Notes: generated by a model not told the origin, from the letters alone. Positions 18,149 to 27,082 are shown, numbered from the stretch's first letter. The stretch is DNA of 64,000 nucleotides from Methanosarcina sp. UBA289 (GCA_002496565.1 DAKJ01000024.1:74881-138880); one strand, 5' to 3'. Translations and numbers: made by a program.

Positions 18149-18367
18149 AAGCTATAAATTGACAGATAAGAAGATAGGAATCTTCCAGATTAGAAGGTAA
18201 ATCTCTTCTCTACCTTCTCTTTTATTATCGGTTTTGCTTCCCAATGTACATTCATTGAATCATTTATGACTCCATATTTTCAATGTTTTTCGTTTTTGTA
18301 TTTTATTTAAAGAGTTAACTTTATTATTCAGCACTGCATCTGTATAAATTAAATTGGAGAGAACAGA

Positions 18368-18760
18368 ATGCAATCATACTCCGGAATTTCCAGAAGGCTT
18401 ATAGCCTCGATAATCGATATTTTTGTAATTATTTTCCTTTTTATGTTTCTAGAGCTAATTACAGAAACCATGAATAAGACCCTTTTTTGTGTCCTGTTCT
18501 TCCTCTCGACGTGGGTTTATTTTGTCTTTCAGGAGAGTTCAACCCTAAAGTCAACAGTGGGCAAGCAAGCTATGAACATTATTGTTACTGACCTCAACGG
18601 AAACAGGATTTCCTTCATTCAGGCAACAAAGCGCTTTATTATGAAAATTCTCGCTGCAATTCCTTTATTTACAGGATTTTTGCTGATTCTTTTTACTTCA
18701 AAAAAGCAGGCTTTTCACGATATCATGGCAAAGACCGTGGTATTTGTTCAGGAGGACTGA
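18368..18760 (+). CDS. RDD family integral membrane protein
   Basis: The 130-residue protein shows the RDD signature: SRRLIASIIDIFVIIFLF near the N-terminus carries the Arg and paired Asp positions, and three or four hydrophobic helices follow, with the internal GKQAMNIIVTDLNGNRISFIQATKRFIMK loop and the terminal KKQAFHDIMAKTVV seen in the family. RDD proteins are small membrane proteins, some of which move ions or organic solutes; the substrate here is unknown. A GGAGA site lies before the ATG. It is a single gene between the coiled-coil protein and the HAD-like gene. Confidence 0.88.
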   Translation: MQSYSGISRRLIASIIDIFVIIFLFMFLELITETMNKTLFCVLFFLSTWVYFVFQESSTLKSTVGKQAMNIIVTDLNGNRISFIQATKRFIMKILAAIPLFTGFLLILFTSKKQAFHDIMAKTVVFVQED

Positions 18761-18894
18761 TTTATTACTTTTTACTTTTTTCGTCTCACTTTCCTTTGTA
18801 TCAGTTTTTTTACAACGAGTACGTTTTTTTATTATGATATCTTTATGATAAATGGGAAGTCATTTGCTGCCAGAGCAGTTAAGGGAAGTTTATT

Positions 18895-19515
18895 ATGCCT
18901 ATTTCTTTCAATCAGCACAATTTGATCCAGAACAATCCGGTAAGCTTTCAGAGATCTATCTCAAATCATTCGCTTGATATCTCTTTTTCTCCAAAACCCG
19001 TGGAAGAAATAAAACTCTTTCTTGATATGGATGGAGTCCTTACGGATTTCACTGCCGCCTGCGAAAAGCTCGGTGGCAATATGATGTTCTTGTACAGCAA
19101 CGATAGAGAACTCTTCTGGAAAAAGATCACATCTGCAGGAATCGAGTTCTGGTCTGAGATGTCCTGGATGCCCGGAGGGCAGGAGCTACACAGTTTCCTT
19201 AGAAGCTCGGGACTTTGTCCAACAATTCTTTCTGCGCTTCCCGGGCCTGAGAGGAAAAAAGCCTTATTCAATGCGAGAGAGGGAAAAATCAAATGGCTCA
19301 GGAAAGAACTCGGGTCATCTTATGCAGAGGCCGCAATTCTCTGTTACCGCCCGGAAAAAGCTTTACAATCAGGGATTTCAAGGGTTCTTATTGATGATAA
19401 CTCCGAAAACATTCGCGAGTGGAAAGAAGCAGGAGGTATCGGAATTCTGCATAAGAACACCAGCCGGACAATTCGGTGTTTCAGCAAAGTGCTTGAAGTC
19501 GAGCAAAAGTTCTGA
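18895..19515 (+). CDS. HAD-superfamily 5'(3')-deoxyribonucleotidase-like protein
   Basis: The 206-residue protein carries HAD motif I LFLDMDGVLTDF at about residues 41-52, directly giving the nucleophile and acid/base Asp. A Trp/Met-rich segment follows (FWKKITSAGIEFWSEMSWMPGG), then motif II-like LSALPG, a Lys-containing region, and motif IV VLIDDNSENIREW. This order resembles the cytosolic 5'(3')-deoxyribonucleotidase (NT5C) group rather than sugar phosphatases. A phosphatase on nucleotides or a related small phosphoester is likely. The first 35 residues are poorly conserved-looking, so the true start may be internal. It is convergent with the phosphodiesterase-like gene. Confidence 0.8.
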   Translation: MPISFNQHNLIQNNPVSFQRSISNHSLDISFSPKPVEEIKLFLDMDGVLTDFTAACEKLGGNMMFLYSNDRELFWKKITSAGIEFWSEMSWMPGGQELHSFLRSSGLCPTILSALPGPERKKALFNAREGKIKWLRKELGSSYAEAAILCYRPEKALQSGISRVLIDDNSENIREWKEAGGIGILHKNTSRTIRCFSKVLEVEQKF

Positions 19516-19561
19516 TCTGCTAATTATACAGGAAATAATTTTATAGGGAAAAACAGAAAAA

Positions 19562-20386
19562 TTAGGTTTCCTTATTGCAGGCTACAATAAGAGCCACAAA
19601 ATTTTGCCTATAGTTTTTGATATGTTCTCCTTCCGCACTCTTTAACCACTTTTTCCCACCGTGAATTGTGTGATCTCCACAGATGAAGAAAGTCGTTCCT
19701 TTTTCCGCATGCCTGTAAATCTCGCCAAGGTTTTCATCCACGAATTTTGCAGCCTTTTCCAGTTCTTTCCAGCTTTCTGCCCTGTGGGAAAAACGGTCAA
19801 GGGTTCTGAGGTGAACTGCCAGGATATCAGGATTTTCTTCAAGAGCACGTAGTGCATAATTCGTGATATGAAGGTCATAATCCAGGATATCTTCGGAATC
19901 CGGCACCCCATAAAAATCTTTTATTCTCCCCCTGAAACTTTCCGCACCTTCTGACTCTATGACTGCGGATGCTTTCATGCCTGATCTGTAAGCCCATTCC
20001 ATGATGCTTTTCAGTTTCGGATTTTCCGAGTCTTTTGTCCTTTCGGTATAAATGTCCGCAGTTGAGTAAATATTATGCTCTTCTGGCAGATATCCTGTAA
20101 ATATTGAAGCAATCGCAGGGGATGTTATAGTTGCCGGGGATTTGCATCTAAAGAGGAGTCCTTTTTCGGCAATTTTAGTCAAGTTTTTCATTATCGGAGA
20201 AAAATATTTATAAAGAGAATAACCCAGACTGTCTACGACAATAATTACTGCTCTTTTGCAGCCTCTTTCCTTAGCGTAGCTCTCTACTTCAGGAATTGGC
20301 CTGCCAGTGGGCGGAACCATAGGGATTTTCAGCAGTCTCGAGATCGTAGGGGCAATATCAATGGTGTTGCACTCTAAAATTTTCAT
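19562..20386 (-). CDS. Alkaline phosphatase superfamily phosphodiesterase-like protein
   Basis: This 274-residue member of the type I phosphodiesterase/nucleotide pyrophosphatase group has the first metal site in VIIVVDSLGY, the nucleophile region in SPATITSPAIASIFTGYLP, a second metal site in LHLRTLDRFSHRAESW, and the third in FICGDHTIHGG. The start at 20386 is preceded by GGAGAG; the longer frame upstream is low-complexity Ser/Asn sequence and not convincing. It is divergent from the nicotianamine synthase-like gene, with about 300 bases of shared promoter region. The substrate is not readable; the pairing hints at processing of a small phospho-compound, which is inference. Confidence 0.83.
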   Translation of the reverse strand: MKILECNTIDIAPTISRLLKIPMVPPTGRPIPEVESYAKERGCKRAVIIVVDSLGYSLYKYFSPIMKNLTKIAEKGLLFRCKSPATITSPAIASIFTGYLPEEHNIYSTADIYTERTKDSENPKLKSIMEWAYRSGMKASAVIESEGAESFRGRIKDFYGVPDSEDILDYDLHITNYALRALEENPDILAVHLRTLDRFSHRAESWKELEKAAKFVDENLGEIYRHAEKGTTFFICGDHTIHGGKKWLKSAEGEHIKNYRQNFVALIVACNKET

Positions 20387-20693
20387 ATTCTCTCCAATAT
20401 ATATCTGGCAAGCCGGCTTATATGTGTTTCCTGTATTGCTTATACTCAGATATCTGTAAATAATTATACTAATCGAGTTTGAATATCCAAGGGCAGAATA
20501 AATGCCGGAAAATGAAGAGTTCTCTGAAGTACGATTTCCTGAAGAAGAAGGATTTTCAGAATTTCCATTCCTTGGATAATCAGTCTTGTTAACCAAATAG
20601 CCGGAGTCGACTTTTGCGGAGTTGAGAGTTTCTACATTGGGTTTTTCAACAGAAATATATTCGTGTGCACCATAATACTCTTCGGGGATTGGT
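20387..20693. promoter_or_regulatory. Divergent promoter region, phosphodiesterase / nicotianamine synthase
   Basis: About 300 bases separate the two divergent starts. TATA-like AAATAATTATACTAA lies near 20457-20471 and AGAAATATATTCG near 20651-20663, in suitable positions for opposite promoters. The minus-strand reading frame through this region is low-complexity and is treated as non-coding. Confidence 0.4.
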
Positions 20694-21545
20694 GTGGTTA
20701 ATGTGATTAATGAGAATCTGAAATTCTCGGAATCTATTCTTAAAGAAATTTTCAGTTTGTATCAAGAAATAAAGGCTCTTTCTGATGACGAGATCCTTTC
20801 CTGCTCTTCAGAAAGGCCCAAAAAATTATTTCTGAAACTGGATGCTTTAATTACACAAAATTTAGAAAGTGATGTAGTTTCTATTCTCCTGGACAAAAAG
20901 GGTCTGGAACCAATTTTCGCTCACATTAACCGATTCAGGAACTTATATACAGTGAGACTGGAAACCATGTACTCAAATGAAATCCTTGCAAGCCAATCAC
21001 CCTGGAATGTGCTTGAAAATTATCCCTTTTACAAAAATTATCTCAGGCTAATCAGGACAGAATATGAAGGTTTCGGATTAAAATCCGGAGACAGGATTTT
21101 TTTCCTCGGGAGCGGGCCACTTCCCCTTACCCTTATTGTTTTCTTCAAATATCATGCGGTAAAAGGTACAGGGATAGAGCAAAACCCTGAAAGGACAAGG
21201 CTTTCAATAGAAACGCTTGACAAGCTCGGGCTTTCGAAAGACATCACTATTATTAACGGAAGCCATCTCTCCATGAATCCAATTGATTTCCTGGATCCTG
21301 ATGCCGGGTCAAAGGCTCTCATAATAGCTGCCCAGGCTGAGCCTAAAAGAGAAATTCTCGATCATTTATTAAAAGTAATACCTCCAGGGTGCAGGATTTC
21401 TTATAGGATCTACGAGAAAGGCTTGATGAGGCTGGTAAACCGGGACTTTTTGCTTGATTTGCCCGAAGGTTACAGAGAATATAAGCGAATCAAACCCGAA
21501 CCTCCTGCATACAATACAGTTGTATTTGTTGAGAAAAAAGAATAG
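20694..21545 (+). CDS. Nicotianamine synthase-like protein
   Basis: The 283-residue protein matches the layout of archaeal nicotianamine synthases: a helical N-terminal domain, then a class I methyltransferase-like fold with FFLGSGPLPLTLIVFF as the S-adenosylmethionine-binding loop, GIEQNPERTRLS as the acidic strand, and ALIIAAQAEPKREIL. The family joins aminocarboxypropyl groups from S-adenosylmethionine, releasing methylthioadenosine, to make a nickel/iron-chelating nicotianamine-type compound. A methanogen has a large nickel demand (methyl-CoM reductase, hydrogenase, CODH). GTG start at 20694, with GGGGAT before it; a second GTG nine bases on is possible. It is divergent from the phosphodiesterase-like gene. 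Confidence 0.85.
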   Translation: MVNVINENLKFSESILKEIFSLYQEIKALSDDEILSCSSERPKKLFLKLDALITQNLESDVVSILLDKKGLEPIFAHINRFRNLYTVRLETMYSNEILASQSPWNVLENYPFYKNYLRLIRTEYEGFGLKSGDRIFFLGSGPLPLTLIVFFKYHAVKGTGIEQNPERTRLSIETLDKLGLSKDITIINGSHLSMNPIDFLDPDAGSKALIIAAQAEPKREILDHLLKVIPPGCRISYRIYEKGLMRLVNRDFLLDLPEGYREYKRIKPEPPAYNTVVFVEKKE

Positions 21546-21713
21546 TCACTCTGAAAATCTGGAGCATCACAGGAGCTTTTCCGTTACTCGTTATCGGTGC
21601 AGACATTTATTATAGGGCTTTGTAGAAATTCTATTCAAATCAACAGAAACGGATCAGATTCAATTATAAAAATCCAGTTCACGCCTTGTCAAAGGTATTT
21701 GAGATTCTTCCAG

Positions 21714-21797
21714 CTACAGGATTTCTACAGAGCCAAATATGCCCACAATTATAAGAACCAAAAGTATAGGAATGAACAGAGGATTTCTTTTTATCAT
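21714..21797 (-). CDS. Putative 27-residue membrane peptide
   Basis: A short minus-strand frame begins MIKRNPLFIPILLVLIIV and ends GIFGSVEIL. It has a basic N-terminus and one transmembrane-length hydrophobic helix. GAGG lies about 10 bases before the ATG. It is too short for statistical support; the orderly positive-inside pattern is the only argument. It sits in the 830-base gap between the nicotianamine synthase-like gene and the DUF5652 gene. Confidence 0.35.
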   Translation of the reverse strand: MIKRNPLFIPILLVLIIVGIFGSVEIL

Positions 21798-21829
21798 ATT
21801 TATTCCGCCTCGTATTTTTAAGTAGCTGG

Positions 21830-22421
21830 ATGACATATGTTCTTCATGTAGTTCATACATAAGGATTTGTTTGCATTACTAAGCCTGTCGACAGTCTGTC
21901 TACTTACCGATATTCGATCTGTCAGTGTAACATGCAAATGTTTTATTCAGTATAGTCTCACCTCGCATATCAACACCATAAAATTAGGGATATATAGCTA
22001 AAATTAAACTATGTAGAATATATCCAATAAATATATAATAAACTTGTTTTATTTATAATTTTGAGGTATCAGATGATCGATTCAAAAAATGTTCCCCGAT
22101 ACGCACAATCTCTTATTTTCCGCAAAAGGGCATCATCTCTCAAAAAAGTAACCTCTTTCTCAATCGAGAACTGATACCCCAGACAGATCTTATACGGGCT
22201 GCAGGCATCTCTTCTCCTGCAGTTCACAAGATCAAAAAATAGCACGTCAACAAATCCGGCTGAGGCCACCGATTATCCAGCATCTTTTACGCTAGTGACC
22301 TCTAGCCATACTTCAGATATTTTACTTTCCTTTTATCTCAAGTTTCACATATCATACTTTATGGTAATGTTAATAAGTGCAAAGCTATTTAAATTTAAAC
22401 AACGTGTATTCAAAGAGGAAA
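21830..22421. other. AT-rich spacer
   Basis: No supported gene. It contains TATA-like stretches near 21988-22010 and 22025-22060, and scattered frames without ribosome-binding sites. A minus-strand frame around 22069-22269 has no recognisable product. Confidence 0.4.
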
Positions 22422-22643
22422 ATGGTAGACACTTCTTTCTCATTGCTTCAAACAAATCCACAACTTTCAGTCCTGATTTTAATTCTGGTACTATGGGAGT
22501 TTTTCTGGAAGGGTATAGCTCTATGGAAGGCAGCACGAGAATCTCAGAGATACTGGTTTATCGCTATACTCATTTTAAATACAGCTGGTATTTTACCTAT
22601 CCTTTATATTTTCTTATTTAAGAAAGGGAGAAAGGGAATATAA
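22422..22643 (+). CDS. DUF5652-like small membrane protein
   Basis: The 73-residue product starts MVDTSFSLLQTNPQLSVL and has two hydrophobic helices flanking the segment LWEFFWKGIALWKAARES, with RYWFIAILILNTAGILPI and a basic C-terminus. This helix-Trp/Lys-helix pattern matches DUF5652, whose function is unknown. The ATG at 22422 has AGAGG just before it, better than the upstream in-frame ATG. It lies alone at the edge of a decayed region that holds tRNA-Leu remnants. Confidence 0.75.
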   Translation: MVDTSFSLLQTNPQLSVLILILVLWEFFWKGIALWKAARESQRYWFIAILILNTAGILPILYIFLFKKGRKGI

Positions 22644-22659
22644 ATCAAGAATATCAATC

Positions 22660-22793
22660 TACACATCTTTTAAATTTCTTTAATGTACTGCTATGCTTTA
22701 CCCCCAACTTTTTTGCTTCTTCAAGGGGTTAATGCCAATATTTTCTGCTTAATCTCTTCTTTACTAAAGAAAACGTGTGGCTTAATAATGATA
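22660..22793 (-). pseudogene. Decayed coding fragment, possibly a C-terminal HTH
   Basis: On the minus strand a frame reads KPHVFFSKEEIKQKILALTP, hits a stop, and continues after a one-base shift as EEAKKLGVKHSSTLKKFKR. The composite looks like a helix-turn-helix tail. It weakly resembles, from memory, the C-terminal extension of some archaeal Cas1 or transposase proteins; I cannot confirm this. No start and no upstream coding sequence remain. It lies just before a truncated tRNA-Leu. Confidence 0.4.
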
Positions 22794-22885
22794 AACTTTC
22801 ATTGTTCTATGTTAAAGACACTATACTCAAGATATTATCAGGAAGACTAGATAATATTTAGACTAATATAATAATAGGACAACAA

Positions 22886-22941
22886 GCGGGAGTAACCAAG
22901 CGGTCAACGGTTCGTGGGTTCGAATCCAACCTCTCGCACCA
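22886..22941 (+). pseudogene. Truncated tRNA-Leu remnant
   Basis: The acceptor strand GCGGGAG, the D arm GTAACCAAGCGGTC, the T arm GGGTTCGAATCC, the closing acceptor strand CTCTCGC and an encoded ACCA are all present, but the anticodon arm and most of the variable arm are missing. The total is 56 bases instead of about 85. The acceptor halves still pair, so the deletion was internal. It cannot function as a tRNA. Confidence 0.8.
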
Positions 22942-23178
22942 ATTCCTTTTTCCTGTAAGCAATAAAAAATTGTACTCTCTATTTTTCTCTTTGTTTCTTT
23001 TATTATTTAGCCTTCTCGACTTAGTTCTCATCTCAAATCGTGGAACTCATAAAAATAGAAATTGGATGTCTTAAATATTAGATAGTTTATAGATTAGATC
23101 TCAACAATGACTATGAGGCCAAGCCGTCTATTCTTTATTTCAACATCTATCGCCTAACTCGTAATAAATATGAATGTC
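22942..23178. other. Spacer after the tRNA remnant
   Basis: AT-rich, no gene seen. It forms the 3' flank of the large ATPase gene, which ends at 23179 on the minus strand. Confidence 0.4.
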
Positions 23179-25560
23179 TTAAATTTTATCCAAAAGATCA
23201 ATAGACTCAGTTCCATTAATATGAAGTTCCAGTTGGTCCTTAGGGGGTAAAGAAGCTTTTTGCCAAGACTTGTACTTTCCAAGCACACTCATATCTATTA
23301 TCGCTTCCATTGAACGTGCTCCATGTTTATATTCTGGAACTGTCAGGAGAATTGTTAATAATTTGGGATCAATTATCGCCGTCCCATTTACCCTGTATTT
23401 AGGTCCCTTCTCACATTTTACAATTATATTTGGGGCCTTTTCTTCAATTAAAGAGCGCAATATAATTGCTCGACGAATTATGTACGCACCGTCACTTTCA
23501 TCTATTTTATTAGGTCCAAGAATATTCACGTAACCTCTTAAACGACTTACAAAATCAGGGCACTTTTCTGCAGAAGATTTTTCTGTTGCAAAAGTTAGAT
23601 TTTCTCTTGGATCGTTTTGTTTATTAGAACGAATACCTATGTTCTCGCAGAACTGCTGAAAATCTTTATAAATTCCTCCTGCAAAAACAAATATCGATCT
23701 CCCAATAGGATGCATACTTCCTTGGTCCATGAATTCTCCATCTTGCATAGGTACTAAAAAATATCTTAACCATCCAAGAGGCCTATTTTCAAATGTGCAA
23801 TCAAATTCATCAAAAAATACAAGTGGAATTTTTCCATTTAGTGAAATATCTCTAACTCTATGAAAAGCACTTGCTAAGTCTGCTGTAGACGTAAACTGTG
23901 AAACATTAAAACCTATAATCTGTATGTTTTCAGAATCAATAATTTTTGAAACTTCTGTTATTCCAAAGGATTTTCCAGATCCAGGATACCCAAAAACAGC
24001 AATTGATAAAGGCCTTGACTTTTTTTCAGAGTAAATATATTCTTTCATTATACTCATTATACTTCGAAAACTTTCTATTTCTGCTCTATCTACAGCAGTT
24101 AGCTTCCCAAAAAATCCTACAGGGAAATGTTTAAGAGCAGATGATCCGTCTATTACAATTCTTTCAGCTACATTTAATAAATTTTGTTCTTTATCTTTTG
24201 TTTTCTCTTCCAAAATACTCCAAAAAATAGGATGTCTCTCTTCAAAATAATCCATATTCGGTAACTCAATACATTCGAAACGATTATCAAGTTCTCTTCC
24301 ATTTTTTTGACTAGAGCCAAATAATTTTTCAATAGTTTGATCAAATATATTAGGGGGTTCTAGCTGTTCAGAGCAATCGTTTCCTTTACTTTTATTCTTT
24401 TGATTAGAGTCGTTTTCATTATCAACTGATCTTGCTTCATACGTGTTTTCATTACTCTCAGAAATTACTTTTTTAAGGTTCTTCTTGACACTCCCATGCC
24501 CGTTCTTTATAAATTCTTGCGAGTTAAACAAACCTTCTCCTATACCTTTTTTTATACCTTCCTTTAGAGCTTCATCAGAAAGATTATCTTCACTAATCAA
24601 TTTAGAAATTAGGTTAGAGGTCAATGAGGAAATGAAAATTGCCGAACTTCCTCTCATCGAACCAAACTTTTTAGTATCCCAAGATTCTTCAATTGAAGAT
24701 ACATCGAAATACAAATTTGAACTCTCGATCCCTCGTCTACAATTATTCTGCACATGATTACCAGAATAATGAATAACTCCTTCAGTACCAAAGCGAACAA
24801 TTACATTTGGTAAATTCTTAATGCACTTTAGCTTTTCGTTTGTATTTACTTCCCATACAAATTCAAGAGCAGTTTTTTCCCATGAAATAGAGCGACTTAT
24901 ATTTGCTCCCAATTTTCTTAAGTCCTCTGCATTTAAAACTAAGATTAATCTTTTATTTTTATGTACTTTCTTCCATAATTCCCCTTCAAAAAGAGGAATG
25001 TTCATATAGTAGATAATTATTGGGTTTTTATCCTTTTTTATCGCATCTGGCCATACTTTCTCTGTATCACGAAATCCATTTCCAATATCATGAATCACAA
25101 CTAATTTAGCATCTTCGTCATCGTTTTGTATAACAAAAGCAGGCGGATATAGTTGATAAGGAGGAGTTATAACTCCTCCATAATTCCTAACTCTATATAC
25201 TTTATTTTCCAAATCCGATTCCGAAATTGGGAACTGATCTAGTTTTATATTCACATGAAGAACTTCATTAGGAAATTGTAACGAACACCAATATTCGGAT
25301 TTTGAATCATCAAAAAGCTTGGGCTTTTGATCAAATATTGAAACAACTTCACGATCTGGGTAGCATTTACTTAACATTCTAGATATGAGAATTGGACCTG
25401 TAATTTTAGGGCAAACGTTCAATCCATCATACAATTTCCAGTTTATAGTTTCATCTTCAATTTTTGAATTAGAAACTCTTGGCCAATAATACCAATCAAC
25501 AGTAACGTCGCCAGCAACAATGATCTTTAGAGTATTGGAAGAAAGCATATTCAGTCCCAC
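23179..25560 (-). CDS. Large AAA ATPase with ribokinase-like N-terminal domain
   Basis: The 793-residue protein has a C-terminal P-loop domain with Walker A GYPGSGKS (about residue 525) and Walker B PLVFFDEFDC, followed by a sensor-like IFVFAGG. The N-terminal 330 residues resemble a PfkB/ribokinase fold: LKIIVAGDVTVDW at the start, NVIVRFGTEGVIHYSG, and FGSMRGSSAIFISSL near the place of the family's catalytic GAGD loop, but the catalytic Asp is not evident, so it may be a sensor instead of a kinase. A polar linker rich in Asn and Lys joins the two. There is no signal or membrane segment. An ATG four codons inside is an equally good start. It lies between tRNA-Leu remnants, suggesting mobile origin; a defence role is conceivable but unsupported by partners. 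Confidence 0.75.
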   Translation of the reverse strand: MGLNMLSSNTLKIIVAGDVTVDWYYWPRVSNSKIEDETINWKLYDGLNVCPKITGPILISRMLSKCYPDREVVSIFDQKPKLFDDSKSEYWCSLQFPNEVLHVNIKLDQFPISESDLENKVYRVRNYGGVITPPYQLYPPAFVIQNDDEDAKLVVIHDIGNGFRDTEKVWPDAIKKDKNPIIIYYMNIPLFEGELWKKVHKNKRLILVLNAEDLRKLGANISRSISWEKTALEFVWEVNTNEKLKCIKNLPNVIVRFGTEGVIHYSGNHVQNNCRRGIESSNLYFDVSSIEESWDTKKFGSMRGSSAIFISSLTSNLISKLISEDNLSDEALKEGIKKGIGEGLFNSQEFIKNGHGSVKKNLKKVISESNENTYEARSVDNENDSNQKNKSKGNDCSEQLEPPNIFDQTIEKLFGSSQKNGRELDNRFECIELPNMDYFEERHPIFWSILEEKTKDKEQNLLNVAERIVIDGSSALKHFPVGFFGKLTAVDRAEIESFRSIMSIMKEYIYSEKKSRPLSIAVFGYPGSGKSFGITEVSKIIDSENIQIIGFNVSQFTSTADLASAFHRVRDISLNGKIPLVFFDEFDCTFENRPLGWLRYFLVPMQDGEFMDQGSMHPIGRSIFVFAGGIYKDFQQFCENIGIRSNKQNDPRENLTFATEKSSAEKCPDFVSRLRGYVNILGPNKIDESDGAYIIRRAIILRSLIEEKAPNIIVKCEKGPKYRVNGTAIIDPKLLTILLTVPEYKHGARSMEAIIDMSVLGKYKSWQKASLPPKDQLELHINGTESIDLLDKI

Positions 25561-25805
25561 ATAATATCATTTCTTTTAATTTACTAACACCATCTTTTAA
25601 TTTATACTGTTCGATGGATAAGCAGCCATAAACACATACCTGTCTAATCTTAATAATTCTGATAATGATACACGTTATCGGTACATCTGATCCCAAAAAG
25701 CTGAAATTTTATAATAATTCAGTATATAAAAACCGTTGATTTTAGTTCTCACTATTCAGAGTATAACATAGAGGATTATATTTTTAGAAGTAGATTAACC
25801 AACAT

Positions 25806-25986
25806 GCGAGAGTTGCCCAGCTAGGTCAAACGCGCCAAGTTTAGACCTGTCTTTTATTTTCGTCTTTGCTCAATTATTCTAACTCGTTTGCTTTTTATGG
25901 AGTTGCGGCAAGAAGATACGTAAAGGATCTGAACTCAAGATCTGGTATCGAAAAGGATTTCCTGGGTTCGAATCCTACCCTCGCAC
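25806..25986 (+). pseudogene. Split tRNA-Leu-like remnants
   Basis: A 5' half lies at 25806-25851: GCGAGAG, a leucine-type D arm (GCCCAGCTAGGTCAAACG), then a loop containing TTTAGA. After about 75 unrelated bases a 3' half appears at about 25924-25986, with an anticodon-loop-like ACTCAAGA, a variable arm, the T arm GGGTTCGAATCC and CCCTCGCAC. The halves look like different leucine isoacceptors (TAG-like and CAA-like), stem pairing is imperfect and no CCA is encoded. I read this as recombined or interrupted tRNA-Leu debris; an intron is unlikely because the loop halves do not match. Confidence 0.6.
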
Positions 25987-26108
25987 TAAACTTTGGGTTT
26001 ATGGGTAACCTAAAAAACGCAACGCTATTGTAGATAAAATCTATCTAAATTATATATTTAAAATCTCTGTTAGTTATAGTATTTTAAATCTAAAAGGAAG
26101 TAAATCAA

Positions 26109-26804
26109 ATGAAAGGTGGAAATAGGGATATTACTGAGACCGAAGCTGGTGTGGAAAAAAACGTAATTAATATGCAACAACCTCACTGGGAGAAGGTGTT
26201 TGGAAGTACATGTTCTAGGTTTGGAGATGAACCGAGTTATCCTGCTAGAAAAGCAGCAGCTATTCTTGAGAAAGAAGGAAAGAATAAAATCCTCGAATTG
26301 GGATGTGGTCAGGGCAGAGATACTTGTTTTTTTGTCAGTAAAGGCTTTCATATATATTCTCTTGATTACACTGAAGGTGGACTAAAGACAGTAGAGGAAA
26401 AAGTCAGGAACATGGGGCTTTCAGATTCTATAGTTACTCTAAAGCATGATGTCAGAAATCCTCTCCCATTCGAAAATGAAACTTTTGACGCTTGTTATTC
26501 CCATATGCTCTACTGCATGGCACTGACGACATCTGAACTGGAATTCCTCACTAGTGAAATAAAAAGAGTGCTAAAGCCAGGAGGGCTTAATATTTACACA
26601 GCCAGGCATACTGGAGATGCACAATATAAGACTGGAATTCATAGAGGAGAAGATCTGTACGAGATTGCTGGCGGTTTTATAGTGCACTTCTTCAGTAGAG
26701 AAAAGGTTGAGCGCCTAGCAAAAGGGTACAAGGGGCTTGAAGTCGAAGAATTCGAAGAAGGAGAGCTTCCAAGAAAACTGTATCTGGTAATGATGCAAAA
26801 ATAA
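26109..26804 (+). CDS. Class I SAM-dependent methyltransferase
   Basis: The 231-residue protein has motif I ILELGCGQGRDTCFF at about residue 60, the acidic motif YSLDYTEG, the motif NPLPFENETFDACYSHMLYCM, and post-motif KRVLKPGGLNIYTAR. This is the Methyltransf_11/25 type. The substrate is unknown. AAGGA precedes the ATG. It begins just after the tRNA-Leu debris and is followed by decayed sequence, so it may have come with the neighbouring region, although its codon use looks native. Confidence 0.87.
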   Translation: MKGGNRDITETEAGVEKNVINMQQPHWEKVFGSTCSRFGDEPSYPARKAAAILEKEGKNKILELGCGQGRDTCFFVSKGFHIYSLDYTEGGLKTVEEKVRNMGLSDSIVTLKHDVRNPLPFENETFDACYSHMLYCMALTTSELEFLTSEIKRVLKPGGLNIYTARHTGDAQYKTGIHRGEDLYEIAGGFIVHFFSREKVERLAKGYKGLEVEEFEEGELPRKLYLVMMQK

Positions 26805-26896
26805 GCGAAAATACAGACTTAATAAGGACGAAGATACAGACTCGGGTTAAATCGATGCTTATTACACAAAAAACTAAACGAAGATAAAAGTTGGCT

Positions 26897-27082
26897 TTAA
26901 ACCTTTGCAGCAACATCACAGTTATCTTCTATTACGTTTCTCAAATATTTCCTTACCCATACCTTATTTTTAGTCAACGCTATTTGTGATCCAGCACTAA
27001 CACACATTGCAACTGCAAGAGCTTCTGATATTTCTTCCCTTCTTTCTGTGACTTCGCATGTACATGATCGTTGAGACGCGGG
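26897..27082 (-). pseudogene. Unrecognised 5'-truncated coding remnant
   Basis: A minus-strand frame of about 61 codons reads protein-like (VTERREEISEALAVAMCVSAG, KNKVWVRKYLRNVIEDNCD) and ends in a stop, but no start codon or ribosome-binding site lies upstream before an in-frame stop. It looks like the C-terminal end of a lost gene. I do not recognise the family. Confidence 0.4.

Noticed and set aside
20387..20596. N-terminal extension of the phosphodiesterase-like protein
   Set aside because: The extra 70 residues are low-complexity Ser/Asn sequence, while GGAGAG directly precedes the ATG at 20386.
21597..21821. 74-residue plus-strand frame
   Set aside because: No ribosome-binding site, unlikely composition; the opposite strand holds a more orderly membrane peptide frame.
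25806..25986. Intron-containing functional tRNA-Leu
   Set aside because: The two halves appear to come from different isoacceptors, the anticodon stem does not pair, and CCA is absent.
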